Source: an uncultured Desulfobulbaceae bacterium
GTDB taxonomy: Bacteria; Desulfobacterota; Desulfobulbia; Desulfobulbales; BM004
Direction of reading: 5' to 3'
NCBI GenBank assembly: GCA_947259115.1
Contig: CAMYKS010000003.1
Location: forward strand, 124,001-188,000
DNA length: 64,000 nucleotides
Positions 35,393 through 44,041 of this stretch are shown piece after piece. Each line of letters begins with the position of its first letter. The first letter of the stretch is position 1. The notes beneath the pieces were generated by a model. It was not told where the DNA came from. It ran no database searches and worked only from the letters and a program-made list of their open reading frames with translations. Both the position numbers and the translations under genes were made by a program.

Positions 35393-36703
35393 GTGTTGCA
35401 CAATGACATCCTGATCATTAACTGCACAGTTCTTCCGCTATCTGATGACATGCCCGAATTGATCCAGCATGGCTATGTTGCGATCAGTGATGGGAAGATA
35501 GCAGCTTTGGGCTCCATGGCAGATCTCCCTGAAAAATACGAGGCTGACACCCTCATTGACGGCTCAGGCCTTATAGCCATGCCCGGCCTGGTCAACACCC
35601 ACACCCATGCACCCATGACCCTTTTCCGGGGTATGGCAGATGACCTAAACCTCATGACCTGGCTTAATGATCATATTTTCCCGGCTGAAGCCAAAAGCGT
35701 CAACCCTGATATGGTTTACTGGTGCGCTAAACTTGCTGCGGCCGAGATGATTCTCTCCGGGACAACGACTGTGGCGGACGGCTACTTTCTGGAAGACAGA
35801 GTGGCGGAAGCCTTTGTTGAAGCGGGCATACGGTCTGTTGTGGCCCAGGGCGTTATCGACTTTCCGGCTCCCGGGGTGCCGGCCCCAGGTAAGAATGTCA
35901 GCGTGGCCCAAGAGTTCATTGAACGCTGGCAGGATAAAAACTCCTTGCTCTTGCCGGCAGTCTTCTGCCATTCTCCCTATACCTGCTCATCCGATACCCT
36001 GCAAAATGCCAAAGAAATGGCGCGCCAAAAACATGCCAGGCTTTTTGTACACCTGTCTGAAACACAATTCGAAGTGGATCAGATACAACAACAGCAAGGG
36101 ACAAATCCGGTCCGCTACCTGGAAAAGCTCGGACTCCTGGATAATGACACCGTCTGCGTCCATTGTGTCTGGTTGGAGGATGAGGAGATAGAGATTCTGG
36201 CCCGGACCGGAGCACAGGTATCAACCTGCCCGCAGAGCAACATGAAACTTGGCTCCGGAATTGCCCCCTTGAAAAAAATGCTTGATGCTGGAATTACAGT
36301 AGGATTGGGAACCGACGGGTGCGCCAGCAACAACAGGCTGGATATGTTTTTCGAGATGGATCTGTGCGCCAAGCTGCACAAAGTCAGGGATCTTGAACCC
36401 ACGGCATTACCTGCTGAAGTTGTTCTTGGGATGGCCACCCTTAGCGGTGCCAGGGTTCTCGGCCTGGAAAAAGATATCGGCTCTCTTGAGCCGGGCAAAA
36501 AAGCCGATATTGTTCTTCTTGATGTCAAACAGCCCCACCTGCAGCCCTTCTACCATCCAGATCTGCTGGTCTATTCGGCTAGTGGCGGGGATGTTGCGAC
36601 TGTAATCATCGACGGAAAAGTCGTTATGCAGGACAGGAATATCCTTACCTTTGATGTTGGGCAAACAATGCGAAAGGTGAGAAAACTGGCTGAAAGTTTA
36701 TAG
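35393..36703 (+). CDS. mtaD: 5-methylthioadenosine / S-adenosylhomocysteine deaminase
   Basis: A ~436-residue amidohydrolase. Metal ligands: [11 protein letters not shown] (H-x-H), [14 protein letters not shown] and GTDGCASNN, all typical of MtaD. It deaminates MTA, SAH or adenosine in SAM recycling. [34 protein letters not shown] (in pieces) is the C-terminal amidohydrolase signature. The start is GTG at 35393 or TTG at 35396, both after AAAGG; the frame extends further into the divergent ars promoter, which is not credible. Confidence 0.9.
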   Translation: MLHNDILIINCTVLPLSDDMPELIQHGYVAISDGKIAALGSMADLPEKYEADTLIDGSGLIAMPGLVNTHTHAPMTLFRGMADDLNLMTWLNDHIFPAEAKSVNPDMVYWCAKLAAAEMILSGTTTVADGYFLEDRVAEAFVEAGIRSVVAQGVIDFPAPGVPAPGKNVSVAQEFIERWQDKNSLLLPAVFCHSPYTCSSDTLQNAKEMARQKHARLFVHLSETQFEVDQIQQQQGTNPVRYLEKLGLLDNDTVCVHCVWLEDEEIEILARTGAQVSTCPQSNMKLGSGIAPLKKMLDAGITVGLGTDGCASNNRLDMFFEMDLCAKLHKVRDLEPTALPAEVVLGMATLSGARVLGLEKDIGSLEPGKKADIVLLDVKQPHLQPFYHPDLLVYSASGGDVATVIIDGKVVMQDRNILTFDVGQTMRKVRKLAESL

Positions 36704-36715
36704 TGTTTCTCTTAA

Positions 36716-36740
36716 GGGGACAGATTTGAAATCTGTCCCC
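36716..36740. repeat. 25-bp palindrome GGGGACAG..CTGTCCCC, copy 2
   Basis: Identical to the palindrome at 19536-19560. It lies 13 bases after the mtaD stop and 7 bases before hairpin element copy C. It may also serve as a transcript-end hairpin. Confidence 0.85.
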
Positions 36741-36747
36741 GAAATAT

Positions 36748-36807
36748 GGAAGAAGCTGATTCGCTGTAGTTAAACTACCCGAATCAGCTGATGACACAGG
36801 AGATGCA
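36748..36807 (+). repeat. Covarying hairpin element, copy C
   Basis: GGAAGA (36748-36753), a 10-bp stem plus one C-C mismatch (36754-36764 with 36779-36789), a bulged T (36765), GTAG/CTAC, an A/T loop, then GATGACAC (36790-36797) and AGGAGATGCA. It has the same order and spacing as copies A and B. Confidence 0.8.
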
Positions 36808-36821
36808 AAAATGTATCCCGT

Positions 36822-36938
36822 TTATAAAGCGATAAAGTAGAGGGCCACCAGGACAAGGATAAAAAAGATACCGACCTTTACGCCAATGCTTTCATCTTCG
36901 GGTTCATGGTGTGCGTGATCACTGTCATGGGCTGACAT
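36822..36938 (-). CDS. Small single-pass membrane protein, 38 residues
   Basis: The translation is MSAHDSDHAHHEPEDESIG followed by VKVGIFFILVLVALYFIAL: an acidic, His-rich head (four His in nine residues) and one membrane helix. A textbook GGAGG lies six bases before the ATG. It follows the DedA/YqaA gene by 87 bases on the same strand. I do not recognise the family. The shape is that of small accessory subunits of respiratory complexes or transporters, and the His-rich head might bind metal; both are inference. Confidence 0.7.
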   Translation of the reverse strand: MSAHDSDHAHHEPEDESIGVKVGIFFILVLVALYFIAL

Positions 36939-37025
36939 GGTTTTACCTCCAAAGTATTTTTAAAAATCTCCAATTGGACGGGGTAAATATTCTGGGGCAG
37001 ACTCTAGCCGATTTAAAAATTTTTC

Positions 37026-37661
37026 TCATCCCAAAAACAGTTTGACCACAAGAAATCCTCCAATGAGCAGGATGAAAAAAACAATGGTCAGAAGATTAAA
37101 ATATCGTTCAATGAAATGCCGTACAGGCGCCCCGAACTTGTAGATGAAGGCTGCCACCAGAAAAAAACGGGCTGAACGGGAGACCAGCGATACGAGAATA
37201 AAGGTGACAAAATTAATCTTGAACGCGCCTGCTGTAATGGTAAAGAGTTTATAGGGAAGGGGCGTAAAGCCCGCGGCTCCGACGGCAAGGGCATCATACT
37301 GCTGGTATAGGCTCTGCACAACTTCATACTTGTCATGCAGGCCGTACAATTCAAGGATTTTCACGCCGATTGTATCCATAAAGCCCATACCAAGTCCGTA
37401 GCCGATTGCCCCGCCAATTACTGAACCGGCGGCACAGATGGCTGCATAGCGGAATGATTTCCGGGGCACGGAAATGCATAAAACCATGAGGTAGACGTCT
37501 GGAGGTATGGGGAAAAATGATGATTCGGCAACGGCAATAAGAAACAGGACCCAAACCCCTAAGGGTGTCTTTACCCACAGCAGAGACTTATCGTATATCT
37601 GCCTGATCCAGCCTATCTTCACTGGAACTTTTTCGCCCGGCTGTGCTTCTGTGTCAGTCAT
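37026..37661 (-). CDS. DedA/YqaA-family membrane protein (VTT domain)
   Basis: A 211-residue inner-membrane protein with the VTT/SNARE-associated domain: VAESSFFPIPPDVYLMVLCIS (in two parts), GSVIGGAIGYGLG and AAGFTPLPYKLFTITAGAF. The F/G-x3-P-x-P motifs mark the re-entrant loops of DedA-type lipid transporters or scramblases; YqaA-like members are uncharacterised. Four to five membrane segments. The 38-residue gene follows. Confidence 0.87.
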   Translation of the reverse strand: MTDTEAQPGEKVPVKIGWIRQIYDKSLLWVKTPLGVWVLFLIAVAESSFFPIPPDVYLMVLCISVPRKSFRYAAICAAGSVIGGAIGYGLGMGFMDTIGVKILELYGLHDKYEVVQSLYQQYDALAVGAAGFTPLPYKLFTITAGAFKINFVTFILVSLVSRSARFFLVAAFIYKFGAPVRHFIERYFNLLTIVFFILLIGGFLVVKLFLG

Positions 37662-37794
37662 TATTGCCTATTAATCCGCTGTATTCATGAGGAAATGTCA
37701 AATTTCGGCAAATGAAAAAAACTATTTGCAGCACCCTAATCAAGCCAGGTAATTACCTTTAGTGGATACAATGTAAAAGATGGTTTTTATTTAT

Positions 37795-38226
37795 GTTCAT
37801 TTTCTTTACTTGCATAAAGAAAACGAACCAGCAGCAAAGCGGCGAAAGAAAGTGCAGCCGATCACTTGATCCGCATTCTGCGGATTACCCTGCGTTTATG
37901 CCCTTCAGGGTGCTGCTCGCAAAGAACGGGCGACATCGGAAAGTCGCACCCTATCGGGCGCTCCGCCGAGTCGCTGATCCGTTCTTTGCTGTGCTGCTCG
38001 GCTGCGTGAAACGGCAAAAAACTTTTTTCTTATTAATATGTTAGTGGTTAAACCCGTTCTGTGACGCTGAGCATCGCAACTGGTAACGGAATAAGACGTT
38101 AAAACTGTTTGAGGCGAAGCCGAGTTTTTTAACGTCCCGTTACCAGTGAGAAGCACAAGGCAGCCCGAAGGGCCGGCACAGCCGGGTGCCCTTTTTGCGT
38201 TCCTTTTTGGGCAAGCAAAAAGGAAC
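37795..38226. repeat. Interspersed repeat, copy 2, with hairpin ends
   Basis: The left end is a hairpin with 14-base arms and one mismatch (GTTCATTTTCTTTA / TAAAGAAAACGAAC, loop CTTGCA). The body to about 38020 matches copy 1 (5679-5836). A larger inverted repeat follows: ACTGGTAACGG 38079-38089 with 38137-38147, and ACGTTAAAA 38096-38104 with 38127-38135. The right end is a perfect 11-bp hairpin (38199-38209 with 38216-38226, loop GGCAAG). It fills the 610-base gap between the DedA and pcm genes; open frames across it look spurious. Confidence 0.7.
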
Positions 38227-38271
38227 AAAAATAAAAACCATCGTTTTTATCACCTGCCCTGCAGGTCCACA

Positions 38272-38931
38272 TTAATCACCTTTCCAGCCGTGATCACCGA
38301 TCAGGCTGACAAAACGGACATACTCGATGGTTTTTTCAGTAGTTTTTCCATCACTCTTTGTGACTTTCCGCAGATCCTGCACTCCGCGGTCGCCCACAGG
38401 TATTACCAGGGTGCCCGGGTCTGCCAGTTGCTCCAGGAGCGGTTCCGGAACCTGTGGCCCTCCAGCTGTAACCATGATCGCATCGTAGGGCCCGTATTCT
38501 GGCCAACCGTTAGTGCCGTCATCCAGCTTGGTGAGAATATTAAGATAATGCAATGAATCAAAGACCTTTCTGGCCTGAACCAGGAGGGAATCAATGCGTT
38601 CAACCGTATACACCTTTTCACAGACCTGGGAGAGAACGGCTGCCTGATATCCCGATCCTGTGCCGATCTCCAGGACCTTTTCATGGCCTTGCAGTCCCAA
38701 GGCCTGGGTCATCAGGGCAACTATAAACGGTTGGGATATGGTCTGGCCTCTGCCGATGGGCAGCGGGAAATCACCATACGCCTGGTTTTTCATGGCCTCC
38801 TCAACAAAAAGATGCCGTGGAACCTTGCGCATGGCCTCTAAAGTCTTCTGGTCATTGATCCCCCGGGGCACCAGTTGCTCATCCACCATCCTGTCCCGGG
38901 CTTTTGCAAAATCAGATGTAAGAAAGCTCAC
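38272..38931 (-). CDS. pcm: Protein-L-isoaspartate O-methyltransferase
   Basis: A 219-residue SAM-dependent enzyme that methylates isoaspartyl residues to start repair of aged proteins. [41 protein letters not shown], motif [18 protein letters not shown] and post-[11 protein letters not shown] are Pcm signatures; [15 protein letters not shown] is the C-terminal one. Its ATG overlaps the stop of the BamE-like lipoprotein gene by 4 bases, so the two are co-translated. Confidence 0.96.
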   Translation of the reverse strand: MSFLTSDFAKARDRMVDEQLVPRGINDQKTLEAMRKVPRHLFVEEAMKNQAYGDFPLPIGRGQTISQPFIVALMTQALGLQGHEKVLEIGTGSGYQAAVLSQVCEKVYTVERIDSLLVQARKVFDSLHYLNILTKLDDGTNGWPEYGPYDAIMVTAGGPQVPEPLLEQLADPGTLVIPVGDRGVQDLRKVTKSDGKTTEKTIEYVRFVSLIGDHGWKGD

Positions 38932-39305
38932 TTGGCTGGTTCACCCTCTTGAAATTCCTCCTCGGTTAATAAACGATAGACAGAGGTCTGGACAATATCG
39001 CCCACGAAAGTCACCGTGACTTTTTCATATTTTTTATCACCGATCTTGTCCCCGATATATGGGGTATTATGCAGCGCTGTCTTTTTTACATCGTAATAGA
39101 TCCAGGTTTCACCGCCGTCTGTCATTTCATACTGCTCGTCAGGCTGTCCCAGGTATGTGAGAACCTGTTCCTTGGTGGTTTTTTCAGGGGTGACCAGACA
39201 AACATCAGAGGCAAGGTGTCTGACATGTTTTTTTGCACAGCCGGTTATACCCATAGCAAACACGGCAAAGAGGACGACAACAATAACAAACCATTTTTTA
39301 TACAT
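38928..39305 (-). CDS. BamE/SmpA-like outer-membrane lipoprotein
   Basis: A 125-residue precursor with a signal peptide and lipobox MGITGC, so the mature protein starts at Cys23. The remainder resembles the BamE/OmlA fold: [19 protein letters not shown] and WIYYDV, then beta strands ([20 protein letters not shown]). BamE stabilises the BAM complex; bamA itself is 14 kb away. Family assignment is moderate, as small two-layer lipoproteins of this kind are diverse. It overlaps pcm. Confidence 0.7.
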   Translation of the reverse strand: MYKKWFVIVVVLFAVFAMGITGCAKKHVRHLASDVCLVTPEKTTKEQVLTYLGQPDEQYEMTDGGETWIYYDVKKTALHNTPYIGDKIGDKKYEKVTVTFVGDIVQTSVYRLLTEEEFQEGEPAK

Positions 39306-39461
39306 CCATCTTCTCCCCTGACGAATTCCTGCCGGGTTTCAGGCAAAAACGACGCCCTGTCTGATACTTTAATAAAAATTTTACAAAACCTCGGCAGGAT
39401 ATACCGATCATTCCCCTTTTTCAATAAATATCATGCGGCCGTGAACCGTTGGATAGACCTG

Positions 39462-41351
39462 CTAGATTTTTGTGGCCTTCTCAAGGATAGTATAGCTTCT
39501 CTGCACCATTTTCCGAGGATCAACCATGAGGCCTGCCTGGATGAGGGCATTATCAAATACCTGTTCAATGACGTTTCTGGCAAAGTCTTCATCGGTGCCG
39601 CGCAGCAGGGACAGCTGTTTGATAAGCTTATGGTCAGTATTTATCTCCAGGTTCTTGTTGCCCAGTTCCTGCGGCGCTTCACCCTTCTCAACTCTTGCAG
39701 CCTGCATGACCCGCTCCATGGTGCTGGTCATATAGCCGTCAGGGTTCACGATTATGGCCGGACTGTCCACTAACCGCTTAGAGGTGATGACTTCTTTTAC
39801 CCGGTCACCCAGAACTTCTTTAACCCAACCCCTTAAGGACTCCGCCACCTCAGGCTCCAGGGATGATTCAGATTCCTTTTGTTCTGAATCCCCTGTGCTT
39901 TTAATGGTTGAAAGGTCCAGATCGGCCCGGTCGGCTGAAACCAGTTTATTGCCATCAAACTCACCAAGATGATTCATGACAAAGTCATCGATGGGCTCCA
40001 GGGTATAAATGATCTCAATATCCCTTTTTTTGAAGGCCTCCACATAGGGCCCTGACTCTGCAGCTGACCTCGAAGGACCATTGATGTAATAAATCTCTTT
40101 CTGGCCTTCTGCCATGCGTTCCACATAATCGGCCAGGGAGACCAGTTTGCCTGCTTCTGTTTTAGAGGACTCAAAGCGCAGCAGCTTGGCAATCTCGTCG
40201 CGGTAAGCATAATCCATGGTGGCTCCCTCTTTAAGGTATATGCCGAAATCTGCAAAAAACTCATTGTATTTTTCTGCATCCTCTTTGGCCTGCTCGACGA
40301 GAAACTTCAAAAAGCGTTTGGTCAGAACCTGTTTCAATTTTGCCACCAGAGCAGAATCCTGCAGGGCCTGGCGCGAGATATTCAATGGCAGGTCTTCACT
40401 GTCCACCACTCCTTTAAGGAAGCGCAGCCATTCCGGCAGGATGTTCTCGCTGTGCTGCTCGATAAGCACCTTCTGGCAATATAGGTTAACCCCTGATTTC
40501 ATGCGTCCGAAGCCCAGCCGCTCAATATTTTCCTGGGGAACAAAGAGCAGGGCATTGATGGCCAAGGGGGCATCAGCGGTGAAATGCAGGCGGAACCGGG
40601 GGTCATCGAAGGCATTGCCGATGAACTTGTAGAATTCGACATACTCCTCCTCTTTTATCTCGTTTTTATTTCGTGTCCAAAGGGCCTGGACCGTGTTGAC
40701 CGTTTCGCCTTTCACCTTGATGGGGAAGGGGACAAAGTTTGAATACTGCTTGATGATCTGCCTGATTTTTTCCTCATCGGCAAATTCCCGGGCATCGTCT
40801 TTAAGTTCAACTATTATTTTCGTGCCCCGCCGAAGTCCCTTCTCCGGTGACAAGGTATAGCTGCCGCTGCCGTCCGAGGACCATTCACAGCCCTCAGCAT
40901 CGGGAAGATAGGAGCGTGACAGAACCCTGACCTTTTTACCCCCCATAAAGGCTGAATAAAAACCGACGCCGAACTGGCCGATGAGACTGATATCCTTTTT
41001 GGCCGCTTCGGCTAACTCTGCAAGAAAGGTATTTGAGCCTGAATGGGCAATGGTGCCGAGATTTGCCTCCAATTCTTCCCGGGTCATGCCAATGCCGGTG
41101 TCGATGATGGTCAGCGTATGGTTCTTCTCATCCACATCAATTGTTATTTCCAGCGGCACATGACTGTCAAACACCTCCTCTTCAGAGAGGCTCTGATGCC
41201 TGAATTTTTCCAGGGCATCGGCAGCGTTGGATACGAGTTCCCGCACAAAGATATCCCGCTCCGTGTAGAGGGAATGGATAACTATATCGAGTAACTTCTT
41301 TACTTCCGCCTGAAATTCTTTTGTTTCCGTCTTGGTTTTTTCCTTGGCCAT
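39462..41351 (-). CDS. htpG: Chaperone HtpG (Hsp90)
   Basis: A 629-residue bacterial Hsp90. The N-terminal ATPase (GHKL) domain has ERDIFVRELVSNAADALEK, DTGIGMTREELEANLGTIAHSG (in two parts) and GQFGVGFYSAFM. The middle domain has GVVDSEDLPLNISR, and the C-terminal dimerisation domain ends in LVDPRKMVQRSYTILEKATK-like sequence (here GLMVDPRKM). GGAGG lies before the ATG. It is likely monocistronic; no CIRCE or sigma-32 site was obvious to me. Confidence 0.97.
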   Translation of the reverse strand: MAKEKTKTETKEFQAEVKKLLDIVIHSLYTERDIFVRELVSNAADALEKFRHQSLSEEEVFDSHVPLEITIDVDEKNHTLTIIDTGIGMTREELEANLGTIAHSGSNTFLAELAEAAKKDISLIGQFGVGFYSAFMGGKKVRVLSRSYLPDAEGCEWSSDGSGSYTLSPEKGLRRGTKIIVELKDDAREFADEEKIRQIIKQYSNFVPFPIKVKGETVNTVQALWTRNKNEIKEEEYVEFYKFIGNAFDDPRFRLHFTADAPLAINALLFVPQENIERLGFGRMKSGVNLYCQKVLIEQHSENILPEWLRFLKGVVDSEDLPLNISRQALQDSALVAKLKQVLTKRFLKFLVEQAKEDAEKYNEFFADFGIYLKEGATMDYAYRDEIAKLLRFESSKTEAGKLVSLADYVERMAEGQKEIYYINGPSRSAAESGPYVEAFKKRDIEIIYTLEPIDDFVMNHLGEFDGNKLVSADRADLDLSTIKSTGDSEQKESESSLEPEVAESLRGWVKEVLGDRVKEVITSKRLVDSPAIIVNPDGYMTSTMERVMQAARVEKGEAPQELGNKNLEINTDHKLIKQLSLLRGTDEDFARNVIEQVFDNALIQAGLMVDPRKMVQRSYTILEKATKI

Positions 41352-41503
41352 TTAGCTGCCTCCTATTATCTTTACTGTATTGGTTTGATGTTTCTGTTTC
41401 GGCAAAAATGATAAGCATCATGCGCGCTCTGTCAAGAATTAGTCATGGGTGCCCTGGCCGGTAAAGTTTTTAATATTATAAATTTGAGAGAATAAACAGC
41501 CCC

Positions 41504-42154
41504 ATGAGGATTGTTGCCTTTGGAGATATTCATATGGACCCCGGTGATGTGGCGAACATCCCTGGTATTGATTCCGCCGACCATATCATCATTACCGGAG
41601 ATATAACCAACTTCGGTTCCAGTTTGGATGCTGAGGCTGTACTCAACAGGCTACTGCCCATGAACAGTTCTCTCCTGGCTGTGGCCGGCAATCTTGACCA
41701 GCCCGATGTTGCCAATTATTTGGAAGATATTGATATAAGCCTGCACGGCAGGTCCATATCAGTTGAGGGCCTGGGCATCATGGGGCTGGGAGGCTCCAAC
41801 CATACCCCTTTCAATACCCCTTATGAATTCAGTGAAGAGGAACTTGGGGATATTCTTAGCGCAGGCTTTCGCACCATTGAAGATGTGAACAATTTCATTC
41901 TTGTTTCTCATACTCCGCCGTTGCGGACGAAGACCGACCGCCTTGCTGACGGCAGACATGTAGGCAGCGGAGCTGTAAGAGCATTTATAGAAGAAAAGCA
42001 ACCCCGCCTCTGTTTGACTGGGCATATCCATGAGTCGAGGGGACAGGATCATATCGGCAAAACGCTGGTGCTCAACCCGGGCATGCTGAAAGACGGCGGC
42101 TACATTGAGGTCCACTATGAAAATGGAGAGTTTTCAGCGGCGCTCCGCCCTTAA
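41504..42154 (+). CDS. Calcineurin-like metallophosphoesterase
   Basis: The 216-residue protein has the five metal-binding blocks: FGDIHMD, ITGDITNFG, AVAGNLDQ (N replaced context G-N-x-D), LVSHTPP and LTGHIHESRG. The pattern is like the archaeal/bacterial MPPED-type phosphoesterases; substrate unknown. hemG follows by 24 bases on the same strand, so they may be co-transcribed. Confidence 0.88.
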   Translation: MRIVAFGDIHMDPGDVANIPGIDSADHIIITGDITNFGSSLDAEAVLNRLLPMNSSLLAVAGNLDQPDVANYLEDIDISLHGRSISVEGLGIMGLGGSNHTPFNTPYEFSEEELGDILSAGFRTIEDVNNFILVSHTPPLRTKTDRLADGRHVGSGAVRAFIEEKQPRLCLTGHIHESRGQDHIGKTLVLNPGMLKDGGYIEVHYENGEFSAALRP

Positions 42155-42178
42155 AATAATAAAGGTTTAGAAAGAATT

Positions 42179-43579
42179 ATGGCTAATCCCATTGATACAC
42201 TGATAATCGGCGGCGGCCTTTCAGGACTGACGGTGGCCCATTTTCTGCAGAAATATAAGCCGGGGGCAAAAATCAGCATCCTGGAAAAAGCTTCTTCACC
42301 GGGCGGTGCCATACGTTCCTTTCAGCATGATGGCTATCTTGCAGAATGGGGGGCCCACGGATTTCTCGATAATGTGGAGGCCAGCAGGGAACTTCTGATT
42401 GATACAGGCCTGGACAAGGAAGCCCAGAAGGCACCGCTTGACGACTTTGTCCGCTACATCTGCTTAAACGGTAAGCTGAATCTGATCCCGCAGAATCCCA
42501 GGAAAATCATTAAGTCGAACCTGGTTTCACTGCCTGCCAAGCTCCGTGTCTTGGGTGATCTCTGGAAAAAACCGCACCCGGAGGAACAGACAGTAGCCGC
42601 CTGGGCCGCCTACCGTTTTGGCGCCAGCCTGCTGCCCTTTGTCGATGCGGTCCTTACCGGCACCTATGCCGGAGACTTGAACCGTTTGAGCATCGATGCG
42701 GTCTTTCCCGGCATACGGGCTCTTGAACTGGAAAAAGGCTCGGTGATAAGGGGGCTCCTGCAGAAAAGAAAGGCGGCCAAGGAAAAACAGCAGGCCGGGC
42801 CCAAAAAGAAACTGCCGGCAATGATCAGCTTTCCGCAGGGGATGGGCAGACTGCCTGAAGTGCTGGCCACCGATAAGGACCTGCTCTGCTCCACAGCGGT
42901 GGTAAGTATTCATAAAAATGAAGGCGGCTGGGAGGCCAGGACTAAAGATAAAAGCTATCAGGCAAATTCTCTGGTTTTGGCCTTATCGGTTAACCTTTCC
43001 CTTGCCCTGTTGCAAAACGCTTCCGGTCTGACCGGTGAGGGGGCGCCGCTGCCTGCCATACCGGAGGCCAGGATAGTTACCATTGCCATGGGTTTTGGAG
43101 AAACAGCGAAAATTCCCTTTGGATTTGGCTACCTGGCTCCTGAACAGGAAAAACGCTTTGCCCTTGGCGCCCTTTTCTCGACCCATATGTTTCCGGGCCG
43201 GGCCCCGAAAGGACATGTGCTGCTAGAAGCCCTTGTCGGCGGCAGGAGGCATCCGGAAAAGCTTGCTCTTGACGATGATATTCTTGTGCAACAAACCTAT
43301 GATGACCTCAAACAGCTCATCAATCTGCCTGACCCCCCGGTTTTTACCCAGGTGCTGCGTCCCCGGCATGGCATCCCCCAGCTCGAAATAGGCTACCCGA
43401 AGTTACTTGCCTGGCGCAACAGGCTGGTTGCGGAAAACAGGGGTCTGCACGTCTGTGGCTTCGGCTGGGAAGGTATAGGAATTAATGATATGACAAAATC
43501 TGCCAAGCAGATTGCGGCTGCGATTTCTGCCGGTGGGGCAGCAAAAGGGGAAGCGGACGTGAAGGGCGTTTATTTTTAA
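42179..43579 (+). CDS. hemG: Protoporphyrinogen/coproporphyrinogen oxidase, HemY/HemG-type flavoprotein
   Basis: A 466-residue FAD enzyme. The dinucleotide fold TLIIGGGLSGLTVAHFL, EKASSPGGAIRSF and AEWGAHGFLDN at the N terminus, and the C-terminal HVCGFGWEGIGINDMTKSAKQIA (two parts) that closes the FAD site, match the HemY-type protoporphyrinogen IX oxidase family. It aromatises the porphyrinogen in late haem synthesis; in an anaerobe the electron acceptor would not be oxygen. No other hem genes are nearby. Confidence 0.9.
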   Translation: MANPIDTLIIGGGLSGLTVAHFLQKYKPGAKISILEKASSPGGAIRSFQHDGYLAEWGAHGFLDNVEASRELLIDTGLDKEAQKAPLDDFVRYICLNGKLNLIPQNPRKIIKSNLVSLPAKLRVLGDLWKKPHPEEQTVAAWAAYRFGASLLPFVDAVLTGTYAGDLNRLSIDAVFPGIRALELEKGSVIRGLLQKRKAAKEKQQAGPKKKLPAMISFPQGMGRLPEVLATDKDLLCSTAVVSIHKNEGGWEARTKDKSYQANSLVLALSVNLSLALLQNASGLTGEGAPLPAIPEARIVTIAMGFGETAKIPFGFGYLAPEQEKRFALGALFSTHMFPGRAPKGHVLLEALVGGRRHPEKLALDDDILVQQTYDDLKQLINLPDPPVFTQVLRPRHGIPQLEIGYPKLLAWRNRLVAENRGLHVCGFGWEGIGINDMTKSAKQIAAAISAGGAAKGEADVKGVYF

Positions 43580-44041
43580 TTCACGCGCCGAAGTTGCCGG
43601 TTCTGCTTTGTTATCGGGTGTCCCGTATACTAAAAGTATAGCGGCACCACCCTCTGCCTTGCATAACCACCAACTTCAACACATGAATTATTAAAGGAGG
43701 AATAAACAGACTTCACGCCGTAGATAATTGTTATTTCAGGTAATACAATTCCAATTTGAGCTGTGGGGAATGAGCCCGCTGGCCGTGTGCAAGAATATTT
43801 CTGCAGGATATTATATCTTTTAAAAGAATTTGAGCGTAAGGGGATTTATTTCAGGATAATCAGGCGGGACAGGCAGGGTTCAGAAGCCAGAAAGAGTCAG
43901 AAAAAACCGCTAAGATTTTTTTCAAGATTACATTAAAGAGTATAACAGTTCATGGTAAGAACTGTTTACGGGAGGCAAACATTATTATTGTATTCCGGCT
44001 TCTGGCTTCTGAACCCTGCCTGCCCCTGCCTGCCGATAATT
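43580..44041. other. Convergent gap between hemG and dnaA with a long inverted repeat
   Basis: No gene. Near 43608-43640 lies an imperfect hairpin (GGTGTCCCG...CGGCACC). A perfect inverted repeat of about 23 bp, beginning CAGGCAGGGTTCAG at 43870 and ending at 44022, is described separately. An AAAGGAGGAATAAAC at 43693 looks like a ribosome site but no start codon follows. Confidence 0.5.
43870..44022. repeat. Long inverted repeat between hemG and dnaA
   Basis: Arms 43870-43892 and 44000-44022 are perfectly complementary over 23 bp, with 107 bases between them that include a smaller hairpin ACAGTT/AACTGT. The arrangement suggests a small non-autonomous element or a transcription barrier between two convergent genes. 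There is no transposase and no clear target duplication. Confidence 0.75.

Noticed and set aside
37793-38044. 83-codon plus-strand open frame
   Set aside because: It covers the hairpin end and body of repeat copy 2; similarity to the frame at 5.7 kb reflects the shared repeat, not a protein.
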